64,000 bases of DNA, taken from contig SVIB01000004.1 in the NCBI GenBank assembly GCA_015055505.1, forward strand, positions 1-64,000. Direction: 5' to 3'. Position 1 is the first letter of the stretch. Every line of letters begins with the position of its first letter. The position numbers and the translations under genes were made by a program. Below, in pieces: positions 34,722-43,600 of the stretch. The notes beneath the pieces are model-generated. The model made no database searches and had not been told where the DNA came from. It saw only the letters and a list, made by a program, of their open reading frames with translations. This stretch comes from Clostridiales bacterium (GTDB lineage: Bacteria > Bacillota > Clostridia > Christensenellales > Borkfalkiaceae).

Positions 34722-34761
34722 GCGGGCGGTTGCAATTTTTTTTGCAACCGCCCGCTTGTTT
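34722..34761 (+). terminator. Strong terminator after the two-component system
   Basis: A 14-pair perfect stem, GCGGGCGGTTGCAA with TTGCAACCGCCCGC, a T6 loop, then TTGTTT. It isolates the two-component operon from fakA. Confidence 0.9.
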
Positions 34762-34847
34762 CGTTTCAGTTTATTTTTATTTGCTATAATAATGACGAAA
34801 ATAGTCGAAAACTATACTTTTTAGTAACTTTTAAGGAGAAAACGGTT

Positions 34848-36509
34848 TTGGAAAATAATTCTAATCAAAAAATAATTGACGGCGACTTGTTTGAAAAAAT
34901 TGTTATAAACGGCGCGCTTAATTTAAAAGCCAATTTAAAAACGGTCAATGACTTAAACGTATTTCCTATTCCTGACGGAGATACGGGCGACAATATGTTT
35001 ATGACCATAAAAGGTGGGCTTGGCGACCTTAAAGAAGTAAAAGAAAACTCCGTATGTAAAAAAGCCGAGGCTTTAGCAAACGGCATGCTTTTAAACGCGA
35101 GGGGAAATTCAGGGGTTATATTATCTCAACTGTTTGCAGGAATTGCCGAAGGTTTGAAAGACTGCGATAGGGCTACCGTTTCGCAATTTGGCTCGGCGTT
35201 AAAGTGCGGAGTGTGTAAAGCGTATAAGTCCGTGTCTAAGCCAGTCGAGGGAACTATACTGACGGTTGCAAGAGAAGCAACAGATTATGCTTGCGAAAAA
35301 TGTGGCGATAACAGTACTATAGGCGGGTTTTTGGTGGATTACATAACCGAAATGAAATGTTCTTTAGACCGCACGCCCGACCTTTTAGAAGCACTAAAAG
35401 AAGCAGGAGTAATTGATAGCGGTGGAGCAGGACTCGTTTATATTGCCGAAGGTATGAAAGGGGCTGTTGAAGGCAGAGAGGTTGGAAACGCTGAGTTTGA
35501 AGAATCTAACAAAAGTAGTATTGACTTTTCAAAGTTTAATGAAAACAGCGTAATGAAATACGGCTACTGCACCGAACTTTTATTGCAACTTCAAACGGTA
35601 AAAACCGACGTTAATAATTTTGATATAACCCCGCTTATCTCTTATCTTGAAAGTATAGGAGATTCAGTAGTTGCGTTTTTGACGGGAACCGTAGTAAAAA
35701 TACACGTGCATACTTTAACTCCTTATAAAGTGTTAGAATACTGTCAAAATTACGGTGAATTTTTAACTGTAAAAATTGAGAATATGACCCTTCAGCATAA
35801 CGGGGTTGAAAATGAAAAAAAGCAAGTTAAAAAGATAAGACCGAGAAGAAAATTCGGGCTTGTTACGGTTGCTACGGGTAAAGGTCTTATAGATACTTTT
35901 AAGGAAATCGGCGCTGATGAGGTAATTGACGGCGGTCAAGGTAAAAACCCCTCTATAGGTCGATTTATCGAGGCTTTTGATGACGTTAATGCTGACAATA
36001 TCTTCGTTTTACCTAATAATAGCAACATAATAATGGCGGCAAAACAGGCAGGCGAAAAGTACGGTAAGTCTAACGTTGTTGTAATTGAAACGAAAGACGT
36101 AGGTCAAGCGTATTCAGTCCTTTCGATGCTTGATTATTCAGCCGACGACGCGGAAAAAATTGCAAATCAAATGAATAGCGATATGCAAGGAGTTGTAACT
36201 GGCTTAGTTACCGTTTCGGTGCGTGACGCAAATATCGACGGCGTTGATATAAAAGAGGGCAATTACATTGGTTTTAAGGGAAAAACAATGCTTGCCTCTT
36301 GCGAAAGTAAAATAGATACGCTAATAGCGCTTACTGAAAAACTTGACGCTAAAGACAAAGTTTTTATGATTGTTTCCTACGGTGAAGGAGTAAGCGAAGT
36401 TGAGAAAACTGAGGTTTCTATAACGATTAAATCAAAATATCCAAACGTCGAGTTTTATGAAATTGACGGAGGACAGGAAGTTTACGATTTTATAGTAATT
36501 TTAGAATAA
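34848..36509 (+). CDS. fakA: DhaL-domain protein, fatty acid kinase FakA-like (YloV)
   Basis: A 553-residue protein. The N-terminal DhaL nucleotide-binding domain has FPIPDGDTGDNMFMTIKGGL and LLNARGNSGVILSQLFAG. The middle and C-terminal domains carry HVHTLTPYKVLEYC and VLPNNSNIIMAAKQA. FakA phosphorylates fatty acids bound to a DegV-family FakB, and a DegV gene follows 25 bases on, supporting the pairing. The start is TTG 34848, nine bases after AAGGAGA. A near-copy of the intergenic repeat (CTATAGGTCGATTTAT) lies in the coding sequence at 35953 without breaking the protein. Confidence 0.9.
   Translation: MENNSNQKIIDGDLFEKIVINGALNLKANLKTVNDLNVFPIPDGDTGDNMFMTIKGGLGDLKEVKENSVCKKAEALANGMLLNARGNSGVILSQLFAGIAEGLKDCDRATVSQFGSALKCGVCKAYKSVSKPVEGTILTVAREATDYACEKCGDNSTIGGFLVDYITEMKCSLDRTPDLLEALKEAGVIDSGGAGLVYIAEGMKGAVEGREVGNAEFEESNKSSIDFSKFNENSVMKYGYCTELLLQLQTVKTDVNNFDITPLISYLESIGDSVVAFLTGTVVKIHVHTLTPYKVLEYCQNYGEFLTVKIENMTLQHNGVENEKKQVKKIRPRRKFGLVTVATGKGLIDTFKEIGADEVIDGGQGKNPSIGRFIEAFDDVNADNIFVLPNNSNIIMAAKQAGEKYGKSNVVVIETKDVGQAYSVLSMLDYSADDAEKIANQMNSDMQGVVTGLVTVSVRDANIDGVDIKEGNYIGFKGKTMLASCESKIDTLIALTEKLDAKDKVFMIVSYGEGVSEVEKTEVSITIKSKYPNVEFYEIDGGQEVYDFIVILE
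35953..35968 (+). repeat. Repeat-like sequence inside fakA
   Basis: CTATAGGTCGATTTAT, preceded by AAAAACCCCT exactly as at 63466 and at the reversed 48227 copy. It encodes SIGRFI after KNP in fakA, at a position where family members have a similar NPS-containing stretch. It is either a coincidence of an 18-base match or an insertion that was tolerated in frame. Confidence 0.5.
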
Positions 36510-36534
36510 ATTAAGAAAAAGAGGAGAAAATTAA

Positions 36535-37440
36535 ATGAAAGATTACGTAATTTTAACCGATTCTTGCAGTGACCTTGACAAAGCGGACAGAGCGAAGTAT
36601 AATATTGAATATATTAAGATGCACTTTACGTGTGAAGGTCTTGAAAGTGAGGCGGATTTAGATTGGGGTAAAGTTTCTTTTGCCGACTTTTATAGCGTAA
36701 TGCGTGCAGGAAATAGAATTGTTACCTCGCAAGTCAACGCCTTAGAGTATAAAAAAGTTTTTGAAGAAATAGTTGCAAAGGGATACGATATTTTATATCT
36801 CGGTTGTTCTTCGGCGCTTTCAAGTTCCGTTAAGGCAAGTTACGTTGCCCGTGACGAGGTTATGAAAAATAATCCAAATGCAAAAATAGTGTGTATAGAT
36901 ACTCTTAACGCCTGTCTTGGACTTGGAATTTTATGTATGGTAGCGTCAGAGCAAAGAGCGAAGGGAAAAAGCATAGACGAAGTTGCAACTTGGATTGAAA
37001 AGAACAAGAAATTTATGCACCAAGAGGCAACGGTTGAAAAACTCACTTGGCTTAAAATGGCAGGAAGAGTATCGGCTACAAGCGCATTTTTCGGCGGACT
37101 TTTAAATATTAAACCTATTATTATTTGTGACGTAAACGGTGCAAACGTAGCGGTTGAAAAGGTTAAGGGCAGAAAAAACTCTTTTGAAAAAATTGCTCAA
37201 AGGTTTAAAGAAAACTACGCTGATTGCGAATATCAAAAATTATATATAGTACACGGTGACTGTGAACAGGACGCTATAGAACTTAAAAATGAGGTGGAAA
37301 AAGTTATTCCCGAAAATTTAAAGGGAATTGAAATTCAAATCCGTCCTTTAGGTCCTATAATCGGCGCGTCGTGCGGACCGGGAACTTTAGGTCTTTATTA
37401 TTTTGGAAGTGAAGTTACCTACGACGGCTCAAAAGCATAA
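36535..37440 (+). CDS. DegV-family fatty-acid-binding protein (FakB-like)
   Basis: A 301-residue DegV protein: DYVILTDSCSDLDKA at the start, then a variant TSQVN in place of the usual TSQPS, LYLGCSSALSSSVKASY, IDTLNACLGLGILCMVA and GPIIGASCGPGTLGLYYFG near the end, the segment that closes over the fatty acid carboxylate. DegV/FakB proteins present fatty acids to FakA for phosphorylation. It sits directly after fakA with RBS GAGGAG. Confidence 0.92.
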   Translation: MKDYVILTDSCSDLDKADRAKYNIEYIKMHFTCEGLESEADLDWGKVSFADFYSVMRAGNRIVTSQVNALEYKKVFEEIVAKGYDILYLGCSSALSSSVKASYVARDEVMKNNPNAKIVCIDTLNACLGLGILCMVASEQRAKGKSIDEVATWIEKNKKFMHQEATVEKLTWLKMAGRVSATSAFFGGLLNIKPIIICDVNGANVAVEKVKGRKNSFEKIAQRFKENYADCEYQKLYIVHGDCEQDAIELKNEVEKVIPENLKGIEIQIRPLGPIIGASCGPGTLGLYYFGSEVTYDGSKA

Positions 37441-37476
37441 ATTTGTTTGTGAGTTGCCGTTTGGTGAATAAAAATA

Positions 37477-37497
37477 ACCCAAAATTTTAATTTGGGT
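37477..37497 (+). other. Hairpin just upstream of the rhomboid-like gene
   Basis: ACCCAAA and TTTGGGT form a seven-pair stem with loop ATTTTAA, ending three bases before the GAAGGAA ribosome binding site. No T-run follows, so an mRNA-stability or translation element is as likely as a weak terminator. Confidence 0.5.
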
Positions 37498-37508
37498 GAA
37501 GGAAATAT

Positions 37509-38330
37509 ATGTATTACGATTTTAACGACAACTCATTACTTGGTAAATTAGATAGGAAATTCGGGCGCTACGGTTTTAAATACCTAACTATCGTTATTTT
37601 AGTTGGTATGGCTATAGTGGGCGTACTCGATTATGCCCTTTTAAGGGCAGGGTATTATCCTCTCTCAAGTTTATTGTGGTTTGATAAAGAACTGATATTG
37701 AGCGGAGAGGTGTGGAGAGTTATCACCTTCGTTTTCGTACCCGAAAGTTCGCTAAACCCAATATTCCTCGTTTTTTATTTGTATTTTTTCTACCTCATGG
37801 GCACGAGTTTGTCCCGAGAATGGGGAGATTTTAGATTTAACGTCTATTATCTTATAGGGTATCTTGGAACGCTCGGTTTTGGTTTTATAACGGGATATGC
37901 TTCAACCTATTATCTCAATTTGACCTTGTTTTTAGCGTTTGCAATATTAAATCCAAACGTTAGAATGTTGCTTTTTTACTTTATACCGATAAAAATTAAA
38001 TGGCTTGCGCTGGCAGACTGCGTATTGCTTTTAATAGACCTTATCATTTATCCTTTACCCTATAAAATAGCAATAATCATTTCTTTAGTAAACGTCGTAT
38101 TGTTCTTTTGGCGGTATTTATTCTACGCAGTTAAAAACTTTTTCCGTAGAAGAAAGTATAATAGGGAAATGAAAGCAGGTTACAAGGAATACGAAAAACA
38201 ACAAATGAAAGCCTTGAAAAAGGCACGCAAGGCAAAAATTAGAGTAGTAAAAGACGACGAGTTTTATCCAAACCAAAGTGGTGATAATAAGAAAAACGAA
38301 AATAGTAACGACGACCTATTCGGTTTTTGA
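37509..38330 (+). CDS. Rhomboid-like membrane protein lacking the protease motif
   Basis: A 273-residue protein with about six hydrophobic helices and a strongly basic, charged C-terminal tail (YKEYEKQQMKALKKARKAK). The segment LILSGEVWRVITFVFVP followed by LVFYLYFFYLMGTSLSREWG is the rhomboid-superfamily L1 region (E-x-W-R). The GxSG serine and the later catalytic His are not seen where expected (GFGFITGYASTYYLNLTL). It is therefore probably an inactive rhomboid/TMEM115-like protein. It closes the plus-strand block. Confidence 0.75.
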   Translation: MYYDFNDNSLLGKLDRKFGRYGFKYLTIVILVGMAIVGVLDYALLRAGYYPLSSLLWFDKELILSGEVWRVITFVFVPESSLNPIFLVFYLYFFYLMGTSLSREWGDFRFNVYYLIGYLGTLGFGFITGYASTYYLNLTLFLAFAILNPNVRMLLFYFIPIKIKWLALADCVLLLIDLIIYPLPYKIAIIISLVNVVLFFWRYLFYAVKNFFRRRKYNREMKAGYKEYEKQQMKALKKARKAKIRVVKDDEFYPNQSGDNKKNENSNDDLFGF

Positions 38331-38341
38331 TTAAAAAATAC

Positions 38342-38370
38342 AGCCCGTGAACAAACTGTTCACGGGCTTT
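38342..38370. terminator. Terminator between convergent rhomboid-like gene and pfp
   Basis: AGCCCGTGAAC and GTTCACGGGCT form an 11-pair stem with loop AAACT. TTT follows on the plus strand, and a longer T-rich tract (GTATTTTTT) on the minus strand, so it likely serves both transcripts. Confidence 0.85.
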
Positions 38371-38380
38371 AAATTTGCCG

Positions 38381-38395
38381 ATTTTCAACTTATAG
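38381..38395 (-). repeat. CTATAAGTYGATTAT repeat, copy 4
   Basis: On the minus strand it reads CTATAAGTTGAAAAT, starting about nine bases after the pfp stop in sense orientation. GCC and GGC, extended by two G-U pairs, flank it, so it could again be a loop, but the stem is weak. Confidence 0.7.
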
Positions 38396-38403
38396 GCGGA
38401 CTT

Positions 38404-39633
38404 TTACAGTTTAAACTTAATCATTTTAAGTTTGGCGTAAGATGGAAGTCCGTTTTCAATCCGTCTTTCGGGCTCGCCTTGAATTAAGGGGAGAGCGTAA
38501 TCTATAAACTCTTGAGTAAGTCCCGTACCGTCTTTGTTTATCCATTCAAGAGGAACGGTCTTTTCGGCGTTAGCAATAGTGGAGAGGTCTTTGCCGACGA
38601 AGTCAAGCGCGTATTCTCCGTCACGGCGAACGTAAGCAATCATTTTATCCGTTTCACCGTTTACTGCGTGTATAACGGATTGTCTGCCAACCTCGAAAGC
38701 CTCTTCAACGTCAGTTTTAGAGGCGACGTGAGATGCGCAACGTTGTAAAATATTAAGTTCTATTGCTTTACATTTATAACCGATAGATTTAACTGCCGAT
38801 TTAAGCACACCGCAAACACCGCCTAACGAAGAGTGTCCAAATACGTCCGTTGCGCTTGCGTCTTCTCCAACGTATTTACCTTCGGCGTTTTTAATTCCTT
38901 CGGAAACGGCGACTATGCAAACGCGCTTTTCGTCCACAACCTTTTTTACGTCGTTTTTAAACTTCTCTAATGAGAAAGGGATTTCAGGAAGATAAATAAG
39001 GTCTGCACCGCAACCGGTAAGTGATGCAAGAGCGGAAGATGCTGTAAGCCAACCTGCATTTCTTCCCATAATTTCAAGGACTATAACAAGTGGGCTTTCA
39101 TAAATAACGGCGTCTTTATAAACTTCGGTAATCGTCGTTGCAACGTATTTTGCCGCACTGCCGTAACCGGGGCAGTGGTCTGTTCCAACCAAGTCGTTAT
39201 CTATCGTTTTGGGGATACCTATAACGTTGACGGGATACCCTTCTTTTTCCATAAAACGTGAAATTTTATCGCAAGTATCCATACTGTCGTTTCCGCCGTT
39301 ATAGAAGAAATATTTTACGTCGTACTTTTTAAATATTTCAAGAATTTTTTTATAGTCGGTGTCGTCAACGTTAAAATCTTTAAGTTTATATCTTACCGAC
39401 CCGAATTCCGAGGCTGGAGTGTTTTTAAGCGCGTAAAGTTCGCTTAAATCTTCCTTGCCGATATCGACGAAATCTTCGGTTAAAACGCCTTTAATTCCGT
39501 GAAGAGCGCACAAAACGTCGGTTATCAAATCTTGGTTTAAAGCCTCGATAAGTCCGCCTGCAATACTTGAATTTATGACTGCGGTAGGACCGCCCGATTG
39601 AGCAAAAACCGCTCTACCTTTTAAATTTTTCAT
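38404..39633 (-). CDS. pfp: PPi-dependent 6-phosphofructokinase
   Basis: A 409-residue phosphofructokinase of the pyrophosphate-using type. The start is FAQSGGPTAVINSSIAGG, GGNDSMDT takes the place of GGDGS in ATP enzymes, and the catalytic loop is PKTIDNDL, whose Lys marks PPi use (ATP enzymes have PGTIDND). It converts fructose-6-phosphate and PPi to the bisphosphate, reversibly. It starts 14 bases after the stop of the ATP-type pfkA, as the last gene of the lepA operon. GGAGGA precedes the ATG. Confidence 0.92.
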   Translation of the reverse strand: MKNLKGRAVFAQSGGPTAVINSSIAGGLIEALNQDLITDVLCALHGIKGVLTEDFVDIGKEDLSELYALKNTPASEFGSVRYKLKDFNVDDTDYKKILEIFKKYDVKYFFYNGGNDSMDTCDKISRFMEKEGYPVNVIGIPKTIDNDLVGTDHCPGYGSAAKYVATTITEVYKDAVIYESPLVIVLEIMGRNAGWLTASSALASLTGCGADLIYLPEIPFSLEKFKNDVKKVVDEKRVCIVAVSEGIKNAEGKYVGEDASATDVFGHSSLGGVCGVLKSAVKSIGYKCKAIELNILQRCASHVASKTDVEEAFEVGRQSVIHAVNGETDKMIAYVRRDGEYALDFVGKDLSTIANAEKTVPLEWINKDGTGLTQEFIDYALPLIQGEPERRIENGLPSYAKLKMIKFKL

Positions 39634-39647
39634 AATATCCTCCTAAA

Positions 39648-40607
39648 TTAGCAAAGTAGAGCAGCAATATCGTAAAGGTTTTTGTCAATTTGTTTTTTCT
39701 GCGAAAGAGCCTCGGTGATATCAAGGTCAAAAATTTCTTTACCTTTACAACCTACGACTCTATTGGTCTTGTTTGCTATAAGAATTTCAATAGCGGCAAC
39801 GCCAAATTTAGCGGCAAGCATTCTATCAGCCATAGTAGGAGTACCGCCCCTTTGAATATGTCCCAAAGTGGAGAATTTAACGTCAGCGCCCGAAATAACC
39901 GAAACGACCGTTTTAATTTCTTGTTCGTTTCCTGCGCCCTCGGCTAAAACGATAATGCTTGAAGTTTTGCCCCTTTCCTTATTGGTTTTAATTTCGCTTG
40001 CGATTTTTTGGATATCGTAAGGAATTTCAGGAACGAGTATATATTCCGCTCCACCGCAAATACCAGCGTAAAGAGCAATATCACCGCAATGTCTACCCAT
40101 AACTTTAATAATAGAAACTCTATCGTGAGAAGTCATAGTATCACGGAGTGCGTTTATAGCCCATAAAACGGTGTTTACCGCCGTGTCAAAACCGAGAGTG
40201 AAATCGGTATAAGCAAGGTCGTTATCAATCGTACCGGGAATACCGACGACGTTAATGCCAAAGTCGTCCGAAAGCGCTTTAGCGCCTGTAAACGAACCGT
40301 CACCGCCGATAACTACAAGACCTTCAATGCCAAGAGCCTTAAGGTTGTCCGCGGCGATTTTTCTCGTTTCTTTTTCCTTAAATTCAAGGCATCTTGCAGA
40401 CTTTAAAATAGTACCGCCTCTATGGATAATTTCGCAAACGGAAGTAGAATGCATAGGGAAAATTCTATTTTCAACAAGACCTTTATAGCCTCTGTCTACG
40501 CCGTAAACTTCTAAACCGCTGTTAATTGCGCTTCTTACACACGCTCTTATACAAGCGTTCATACCGGGAGCGTCGCCACCGCTCGTTAAAATTGCTATTT
40601 TTTTCAT
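39648..40607 (-). CDS. pfkA: ATP-dependent 6-phosphofructokinase
   Basis: A 319-residue bacterial PfkA of standard length. ILTSGGDAPGMNACIRA binds ATP, VIGGDGSFTGA has the GGDGS pattern of ATP users, PGTIDNDLAYTDFTLGFDTA is the catalytic loop, and MGRHCGDIA binds the sugar phosphate. It follows dnaE by 32 bases with a GGAGGA site. Linkage of dnaE to pfkA is a known Firmicutes arrangement. Having a PPi enzyme right after it suggests separate control of glycolytic and reversible flux. Confidence 0.95.
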   Translation of the reverse strand: MKKIAILTSGGDAPGMNACIRACVRSAINSGLEVYGVDRGYKGLVENRIFPMHSTSVCEIIHRGGTILKSARCLEFKEKETRKIAADNLKALGIEGLVVIGGDGSFTGAKALSDDFGINVVGIPGTIDNDLAYTDFTLGFDTAVNTVLWAINALRDTMTSHDRVSIIKVMGRHCGDIALYAGICGGAEYILVPEIPYDIQKIASEIKTNKERGKTSSIIVLAEGAGNEQEIKTVVSVISGADVKFSTLGHIQRGGTPTMADRMLAAKFGVAAIEILIANKTNRVVGCKGKEIFDLDITEALSQKKQIDKNLYDIAALLC

Positions 40608-40639
40608 AATCGTTATCCTCCTGCTGGAAAAATTTAAAT

Positions 40640-43600
40640 TTACGCTTTAAAAAATTTTATATCGTCTTCGTCAACTATTGACAAAAGTTCGTTAAAAAGT
40701 CCACGGCAATTTCTTACCGTTTGAGTCATACGGTAATTTTTACCGTCTATTTTAAAATATACTATTATATCGCCCGGATAGGTCGAAAGTATGTCTATAA
40801 GTTCGTCTTTTGACTTTTCGGTTTCTTTATTGAGTATAATCCCCAAACATTCTCTGCCTGCTTTTTGAGTTTCAACTGCGCTTTCAGTCGGCGTTTCGTT
40901 GACTTCTTCGCAAACGTCAGCCATAACCGTTACTTTATCTTCGCGAAGTTGTAACCGTCCTTTTATTTTGACGATTTTTTCGGCTTGTAAAAGGTCTTTA
41001 TACTTTTCGTATTTTTTAGGGAAGAATATGCATTCGATAGCCCCGTATACGTCTTCAATATTTACAAAACTCATAAACGAGCCCGATTTAGTTGCAATTT
41101 TATCTGCGTTCGTTATTATACCGCCGAGAGTTACGTATTGGTCGTTTTTAACGTCGGTATAGGTTATCGTGCCGTCCTCGTCCTCTTCGTAGTTGGTAAG
41201 CATTTGCGTCGTGAACGTACAGTCTTTAAATTTGTCTTTAAATCCGTCGAGGGGATGTCCCGTAAGATAAAGTCCCGTTACGCTCTTTTCAAGCGAGAGT
41301 TTAGTTTTACTGTCGTATTCTTTTAAGTTTGGATAAGTAACCGTAAAAGTCGTATCTTCTTTAATAAAATCGCCGAAAAGACTCATTTGGTTGCTTTCTT
41401 TTTGTTTTGCAATAATGGCAACTCTGTCAATCAAGTCTTCGGAAATGCCTATAAGTTGGGTGCGGTGTTTGCCGAATTGGTCAAACGCACCGGCGTATAT
41501 GAGGTTTTCAACTAACCGTTTGTTTAAAACCTTGCTTTCGCATCTTGAAATAAAGTTTTCAAAAGAGGTGTAGTCGCCGTTTTTGTTACGCTCTTCCACG
41601 ATACTGTCTATCGCCGTAAGCCCGATACCCTTAATTGCCGCAAGTCCGTAACGGATTTTACCGTTTTTAACGCTAAAATGCCCGATACTCTTGTTTATGT
41701 CCGGCGGTAAAACTTCAATTCCTTCTTCCTTTGCGTAAGAAAGATAGTTCTTGATTTCGTCGATATTTGTAATACGGTTATTTAAAACTGCAGTTAAAAA
41801 TTCCGCCTCAAAGTAGGTTTTAAGATAGGCCGTTTGATAGGTTACGAGCGAATACGCCGCCGCGTGTGATTTATTGAAAGCGTATTTTGCAAAGTCTTTC
41901 ATTTCGCCCCAAATCTTTTTGGCAACGTCCTCGGGTACTCCGCGCTTTAAACAACCGTCGATTGCAGTCGAAACTTTACCGTGTTTATCGACGAGTTCGC
42001 CTCTGCCGTGAATAAATATTACCTCTTCCTTTACCATTGCTTCGACTTGCTTTTTACCCATCATACGGCGGACGTTGTCGGCTTGTCCTAAGGTGTAGCC
42101 TGCAAGAGATTGAACTATTTTCATAACTTGCTCTTGGTAAACTATACAGCCGTAAGTTTGTTTTAAAATAGGCTCTAAAAGTGGGTGGTCGAATTTTACA
42201 AGGTCGGGATTGTGTTTACATTTAACGAACTTAGGAATAGAGTCCATAGGTCCGGGGCGGTAGAGAGAAACGGCAGCGACTATATCTTCAAGACAGGTGG
42301 GGCGTAATTCTCTTAAGAATTTTTGGAATCCAGCCGATTCGACTTGGAATATAGCCTTTGTGTTTCCCGTAGATAAAAGTTCGTAAACTTTAGGGTCGTC
42401 GTAAGTCGATTTGTCAAAATCTATTTCTATACCGTGATTTTCCTTGATATAGTCTATCGCCATCTTGATATCGCTCAAGTTGCGAAGTCCCAAAAAGTCC
42501 ATCTTCAAAAAGCCGAGGTGTTCAAGTTCAACGCCGGTGTATTGACTCGTTATATCTTCTCCGTTTCTGCCGAGTGGCATGTGTTGGTCTAAAATATCTG
42601 CGCCAATAATTACTCCGCACGCGTGAGTGCTTGCCTGTCTTGGCGAGTCTTCAAGTTTCATTGCTATGTCGGCAACTCTTCTTATTTCGCTATCCTCGTT
42701 ATACATTTGCATAAGTTCGGGAACGGAAAAATCTACGCCGTAATCTTTTGCGCCCTCTTTTGGGTGGTACTGACCGAATACTTTCATTAAAATATTAGGT
42801 CTTTTAAGGTCGAATTCGTCCCCTTTAGCATTTTTTCTTACGAGTTTATTGGGGATAGTTTTGGTAACTCTGTCAGTTTCGGAGTAGGGAAGTTTTAATA
42901 CTCTTCCTACGTCTTTTATGGCGTTTTTAGCCGCCATAGTACCGAAAGTAACTATTTTACAAACACGGTTTTCGCCGTATTTTCTCTTAACGTATTCAAT
43001 AACTTCTTGACGGCGACAGTCTTCAAAGTCAACGTCGAAGTCGGGAGCGGAAACTCTTTCAGGGTTTAAGAAACGCTCGAAATAAAGGTCGTATTTTAAC
43101 GGGTCTATGTTGGTTATTCCTATAAGATAAGCGACGATAGAGCCTGCGCCCGAACCACGCCCCGGTCCTACTGAAATTCCCATATTTCTTGCGGCGTTAA
43201 TATAGTCCCACACGATAAGGAAATATTCAACGAATCCCTGTTTTTCTATAACTGCAAGTTCGCTCTCTATTCTCTCACGAATTTCAGGTGTTTCAGCGCC
43301 GTATTTTTTTTGAATACCCTTATTTATAAGTCCGCGTAAATACACGATTGGCTCTTCACCCGTTTCGGGGTAGTAGTGAGGGAACATATAATGTCCGTAC
43401 ACAAAAGAGAAATTACATTTATCGGCTATTTCTAAAGTCGTTTCAAGCGCCTCGGGGTCTTCTGGGAAGAGTTCAGCCATTTCTTCTTGGGTTTTTAAAT
43501 AGAATTCGTCGTTTGAAAATTTAAGTCTTTTTGGGTCGTCGTAATCTGCGCCCATTTGAACGCACATTAAAACGTCTTGGCTCATTGCGTCTTCTTTAGA

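Noticed and set aside
34785-34790. TATAAT before fakA as a promoter
   Set aside because: The -10 box is good but no acceptable -35 box lies 16 to 18 bases upstream, so I did not annotate it as a promoter.
40804-40820. TCTATAAGTTCGTCTTTT in dnaE resembling the repeat
   Set aside because: Only the first nine bases fit; coding sequence explains it.
41447-41458. GCCTATAAGTTG inside dnaE, matching the first part of repeat copy 1
   Set aside because: The match stops before GATTAT and the sequence is ordinary dnaE coding; a 12-base hit is expected with several look-alikes.
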